From Sphingobium aromaticiconvertens (lineage in GTDB: Bacteria; Pseudomonadota; Alphaproteobacteria; Sphingomonadales; Sphingomonadaceae): a stretch of DNA of 64,000 nucleotides. Each line of letters begins with the position of its first letter. Position 1 is the stretch's first letter. A program made the translations under genes and the position numbers. A model generated the notes under the pieces. That model made no database searches. It was not told the DNA's origin and saw only the letters and a program-made list of their open reading frames with translations. Below, piece by piece: positions 59,970-64,000 of the stretch. The stretch covers positions 3,901,501-3,965,500 of the forward strand of contig NZ_JBANRJ010000001.1 in assembly GCF_037154075.1 (NCBI RefSeq), given 5' to 3'.

Positions 59970-62497
59970 CCGAGCCGCAGGCGTTCTGGCAAGCCACGCC
60001 CGACGATTCTCTCCGCACGCTCGCCGCGACCTGCGACGGGCTGTCGTCGAATGAGGCTGCCGCGCGTCTCGACCGTGACGGGCCGAACGAGATCTCCGCG
60101 GCGAAGCAGCGGCATCTCCTGCTCGACCTCCTGCGCCGCCTCGGCAATCCGCTGATCGCTATCCTGCTCGTGGCCGCCGGCATAGCCGGGGCCACCGGCG
60201 ACATGGCGAGCTTTGCCATCATTTTCCTCGTCGTCGCGCTGTCTACCACCCTCGATCTCGTCCAGGAGCACAGGGCCGAAGCGACGGCGGAAGCGCTCAA
60301 GCGGGCGATCGCCCTTCATGCGACCGTGCTGCGCGACGGCAAGCCGATCGAGTTGCCCGTGCGCGAGTTGGTGGCCGGCGATATCGTCATGCTTGCGGCG
60401 GGCGATCTCGTCCCCGCCGATGGCGTCGTCCTGGCGGCGAACGGCGCGCAGGTGAACGAGGCGCTGCTGACCGGCGAACCCTATCCGGTCGAAAAGCAGA
60501 TCGAGCCCGTCATGGTCGCCGAGACGCCGGCCGACGCGCGCAACGCGCTGTTCCACGGGACATCGCTCATTGGCGGCACGGCGACAATGCTCGTCGTCCA
60601 GACCGGTTTGCGCACGCGCTTCGGCGCGATCGCGCGTTCGCTCGCCGGCAAACAGCCGACGACTGCTTTCGAGCATGGCATCCACAAGCTCGGCGTGCTG
60701 ATCGTCAGGCTCACGATCTTCCTCGTGCTGTTCGTGCTGCTCGCCCATCTCGCGCTCGGGCGGCCGCCGCTGCAATCCTTCCTGTTCGCGATGGCGCTCG
60801 CGGTGGGCCTGACACCCGAGCTTTTGCCGATGATCATGACCGTCGCGCTCGGGCGCGGCGCTCAGCGGATGGCGAAAGCCAAAGTCGTGGTGAAGCGGCT
60901 ATCCGCGATCCACGACCTCGGCCAGATGGATATATTGTGCACCGACAAGACCGGCACGCTCACCGAGGCGCGGATCACACTCGTCGGCCACCCGGGCATC
61001 GACGGCGAGGATGACGAGCGGGTGGCGGAGTTGGCGGCGGTCAACGCCCGCTTCGAGACCGGCCTGAAAAGTCCGCTCGACCAGGCGTTGCTGCTCCACA
61101 TGACCGGCCGCTCGCTCGAGGGCTGGCGCAAGCTGGATGAACGGCCGTTCGATTTCGAGCGGCGGCGCGTCGCGGTGCTTGCCGAGCAGGGAAGCGAGCG
61201 GATCGAGATCGTCAAGGGCGCGCCCGAGACGCTGCTCGCCTTGTGCACAAGAGCGCAGGACCGATCGGGAGAGTTCGTGCCGCTCGACGATGCGCTGCGC
61301 GCCCGTCTGTGCGCGCTGCGCGACGATCGCGCGGCGCAGGGGCTGAGATTGCTCACGATCGCATGGAAACCGGCGGCCGGGCAAGAGCGAATCGACGCCC
61401 GAGGAGAGGACGAGCTGGTGTTCGCGGGCTATTGCGTGTTCGTCGACCCGCCCAAACCGAGCGCCACGTCCGCAGTCGCCCGGCTCGAAGCGGCGGGCAT
61501 TCGCATCAAGGTGATTTCGGGCGATGCGGCGCCCGTGATCCAGCATCTCGTGGCGGCGCTCGCCCTGCCGGTCGAAGGTATTTTGACCGGCGAAGAGATC
61601 GCGAAGCTGAATGATCCAGCACTAGCTGCCCGGGTGGAACAGGTCGACCTTTTCGCTCGGGTCACGCCCGACCAGAAGACGCGGATCGTCCGCGCTCTCC
61701 GTGCACGCGGTCACACGGTGGGCTTCATCGGCGACGGCATCAACGACGCGCCGGCGATCCGCGCCGCCGATGTCGGCCTGTCTGTCGACGGCGCCACCGA
61801 TGTGGCCCGCGAGGCGGCCGACATGATCCTGCTCGCGCCCGATCTCGGCGTGCTCGCCGATGGTGTCGCGGAGGGGCGACGGACCTATGCCAACATCATG
61901 AAATATGTCCGGATGGGAACGAGTTCCAACTTCGGCAACATGCTGACCATGGCGATCGCGTCGCTGTTCCTGCCGTTCCTGCCGCTCACGCCGGTGCAGG
62001 TGCTGCTCAACAACCTTCTCTACGACCTTTCCGAGATCGGCATCCCGTTCGACACCGCGGACAGCGGCGATCTGGCGCGTCCGCAGGGATGGGACATAAG
62101 GGGGCTCGTACGCTTCACCGCGATCATGGGACCGCTTTCCTCGCTCTTCGACTTCGCGACTTTCGCGCTTCTGCTCGGCGTCTTCCACGTCGGCATCCCG
62201 GAGTTTCGCACGGCCTGGTTCATGGAATCGATGATGACGCAGATCCTCGTCGTGTTCGTGATCCGTACATCCCGCCCGGCCTGGTCGAGCCGGCCTCACA
62301 TCGTGCTGACGGTCACCGCGCTGGCCGGCCTGGCGGCAGCGCTGCTGCTGCCGCTGCTGCCTTCGGCCGGTCTGCTCGGCTTCGCGATACCGGGTGCAAC
62401 CATATTCGGCGCCATCGCGCTGTTGGTGGCCGGCTATCTGGCAAGCGCGGAGTTCCTCAAGCGGTTCGCATTGCGGCCAGCGAGGTCCGCGCGTTGA
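59966..62497 (+). CDS. P-type ATPase, P3B/MgtA-like cation pump
   Basis: An 843-residue ATPase. Phosphorylation site D327 in CTDKTGTLTEARI. Actuator motif LLTGEPYPVEKQ (TGE), hinge GDGINDAPAIRAADVG, and core GLTPELLPMIMTVALGRGAQ, where the PELLPMI variant of the usual PEGLP is characteristic of MgtA-like (P3B) Mg2+ transporters. About ten hydrophobic segments. The start is GTG 59966 (overlapping the BI-1 stop as GTGA) with GGGAG 5 nt upstream; GTG 59963 is a one-codon alternative. It is probably a Mg2+ or other divalent pump. Confidence 0.9.
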   Translation: MTEPQAFWQATPDDSLRTLAATCDGLSSNEAAARLDRDGPNEISAAKQRHLLLDLLRRLGNPLIAILLVAAGIAGATGDMASFAIIFLVVALSTTLDLVQEHRAEATAEALKRAIALHATVLRDGKPIELPVRELVAGDIVMLAAGDLVPADGVVLAANGAQVNEALLTGEPYPVEKQIEPVMVAETPADARNALFHGTSLIGGTATMLVVQTGLRTRFGAIARSLAGKQPTTAFEHGIHKLGVLIVRLTIFLVLFVLLAHLALGRPPLQSFLFAMALAVGLTPELLPMIMTVALGRGAQRMAKAKVVVKRLSAIHDLGQMDILCTDKTGTLTEARITLVGHPGIDGEDDERVAELAAVNARFETGLKSPLDQALLLHMTGRSLEGWRKLDERPFDFERRRVAVLAEQGSERIEIVKGAPETLLALCTRAQDRSGEFVPLDDALRARLCALRDDRAAQGLRLLTIAWKPAAGQERIDARGEDELVFAGYCVFVDPPKPSATSAVARLEAAGIRIKVISGDAAPVIQHLVAALALPVEGILTGEEIAKLNDPALAARVEQVDLFARVTPDQKTRIVRALRARGHTVGFIGDGINDAPAIRAADVGLSVDGATDVAREAADMILLAPDLGVLADGVAEGRRTYANIMKYVRMGTSSNFGNMLTMAIASLFLPFLPLTPVQVLLNNLLYDLSEIGIPFDTADSGDLARPQGWDIRGLVRFTAIMGPLSSLFDFATFALLLGVFHVGIPEFRTAWFMESMMTQILVVFVIRTSRPAWSSRPHIVLTVTALAGLAAALLLPLLPSAGLLGFAIPGATIFGAIALLVAGYLASAEFLKRFALRPARSAR

Positions 62498-62554
62498 TGA
62501 CGAGGCCGCCGTGGCTGCATGACCGCGACCCTCGATCTTATCGGGATGGTTTGA

Positions 62555-64000
<1,446 letters not shown>

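Overview
The window is about 64 kb of GC-rich chromosomal DNA from an alphaproteobacterium. The best guess is Sphingomonadales, judged from codon bias, the EF-hand secreted proteins, the class of RND/TolC systems and the polyhydroxybutyrate (PHB) genes; this is an inference and no rRNA or marker gene is present. I saw no transposase, integrase, CRISPR array, tRNA or rRNA. The character is accessory: redox stress, sulfide and metal handling, microaerobic respiration and carbon storage. Many pairs of genes overlap by ATGA or GTGA.

Layout. (1) 1-3.8 kb: an OmpR-type two-component system (kinase cut by the window edge), with 10-bp-spaced CGTTAC/CGTCAC repeats in its promoter, diverging from a run of small secreted proteins, a fatty-acid-hydroxylase-type membrane protein and a secreted alpha/beta hydrolase. 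(2) 3.9-6.6 kb: lgt, with a heptanucleotide tandem repeat in its 3' end, divergent from a ClC chloride channel. (3) 6.9-15.1 kb: a thiol/bd-oxidase block: trxC divergent from a 1-Cys peroxiredoxin and a cysteine-free ArsR regulator (perfect 10-bp inverted repeat between them), then cydDC divergent from cydABX and a Dps protein. (4) 15.1-20.6 kb: a decayed CDF transporter, a redox-active mini-thioredoxin, a DUF318 permease, a frameshifted ArsR, an ArsO-like monooxygenase and a catalase.

(5) 20.9-29.1 kb: the most interesting system. A SqrR/BigR-type ArsR, an RND pump, its adaptor and a rhodanese form one operon. Divergent from it are sulfide:quinone oxidoreductase (with the three catalytic cysteines), a DUF2892 membrane protein, a TolC-type outer membrane protein and an AhpD-like protein. 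This looks like a persulfide-sensing sulfide-oxidation locus with its own tripartite efflux pump. (6) 29-36.9 kb: small stress and envelope genes, an ECF sigma factor, and a 771-residue fusion of an FAD/NAD oxidoreductase with a patatin phospholipase. (7) 36.9-46.6 kb: MFS transporter, dihydroorotate-dehydrogenase-like protein, pyruvate:ferredoxin oxidoreductase, a GltD-like Fe-S flavoprotein, a phasin and an NRDE protein.

(8) 47-55.4 kb: cytochrome b561, a two-component system and a CzcCBA-type metal efflux operon with a DUF3240 protein. Identical-spacing CGTCAG direct repeats before the cytochrome and before the efflux operon suggest one regulon. (9) 55.5-64 kb: YkuD_2-type L,D-transpeptidase-like protein, a UPF0104 membrane protein overlapping a PHB synthase, a Bax-inhibitor-1 protein overlapping a P3B (MgtA-like) ATPase, and a succinyl-CoA:acetate CoA-transferase cut by the window end. 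Together (3), (7) and (9) suggest adaptation to low oxygen: bd oxidase, ferredoxin-linked pyruvate oxidation, acetate/CoA recycling and PHB storage.
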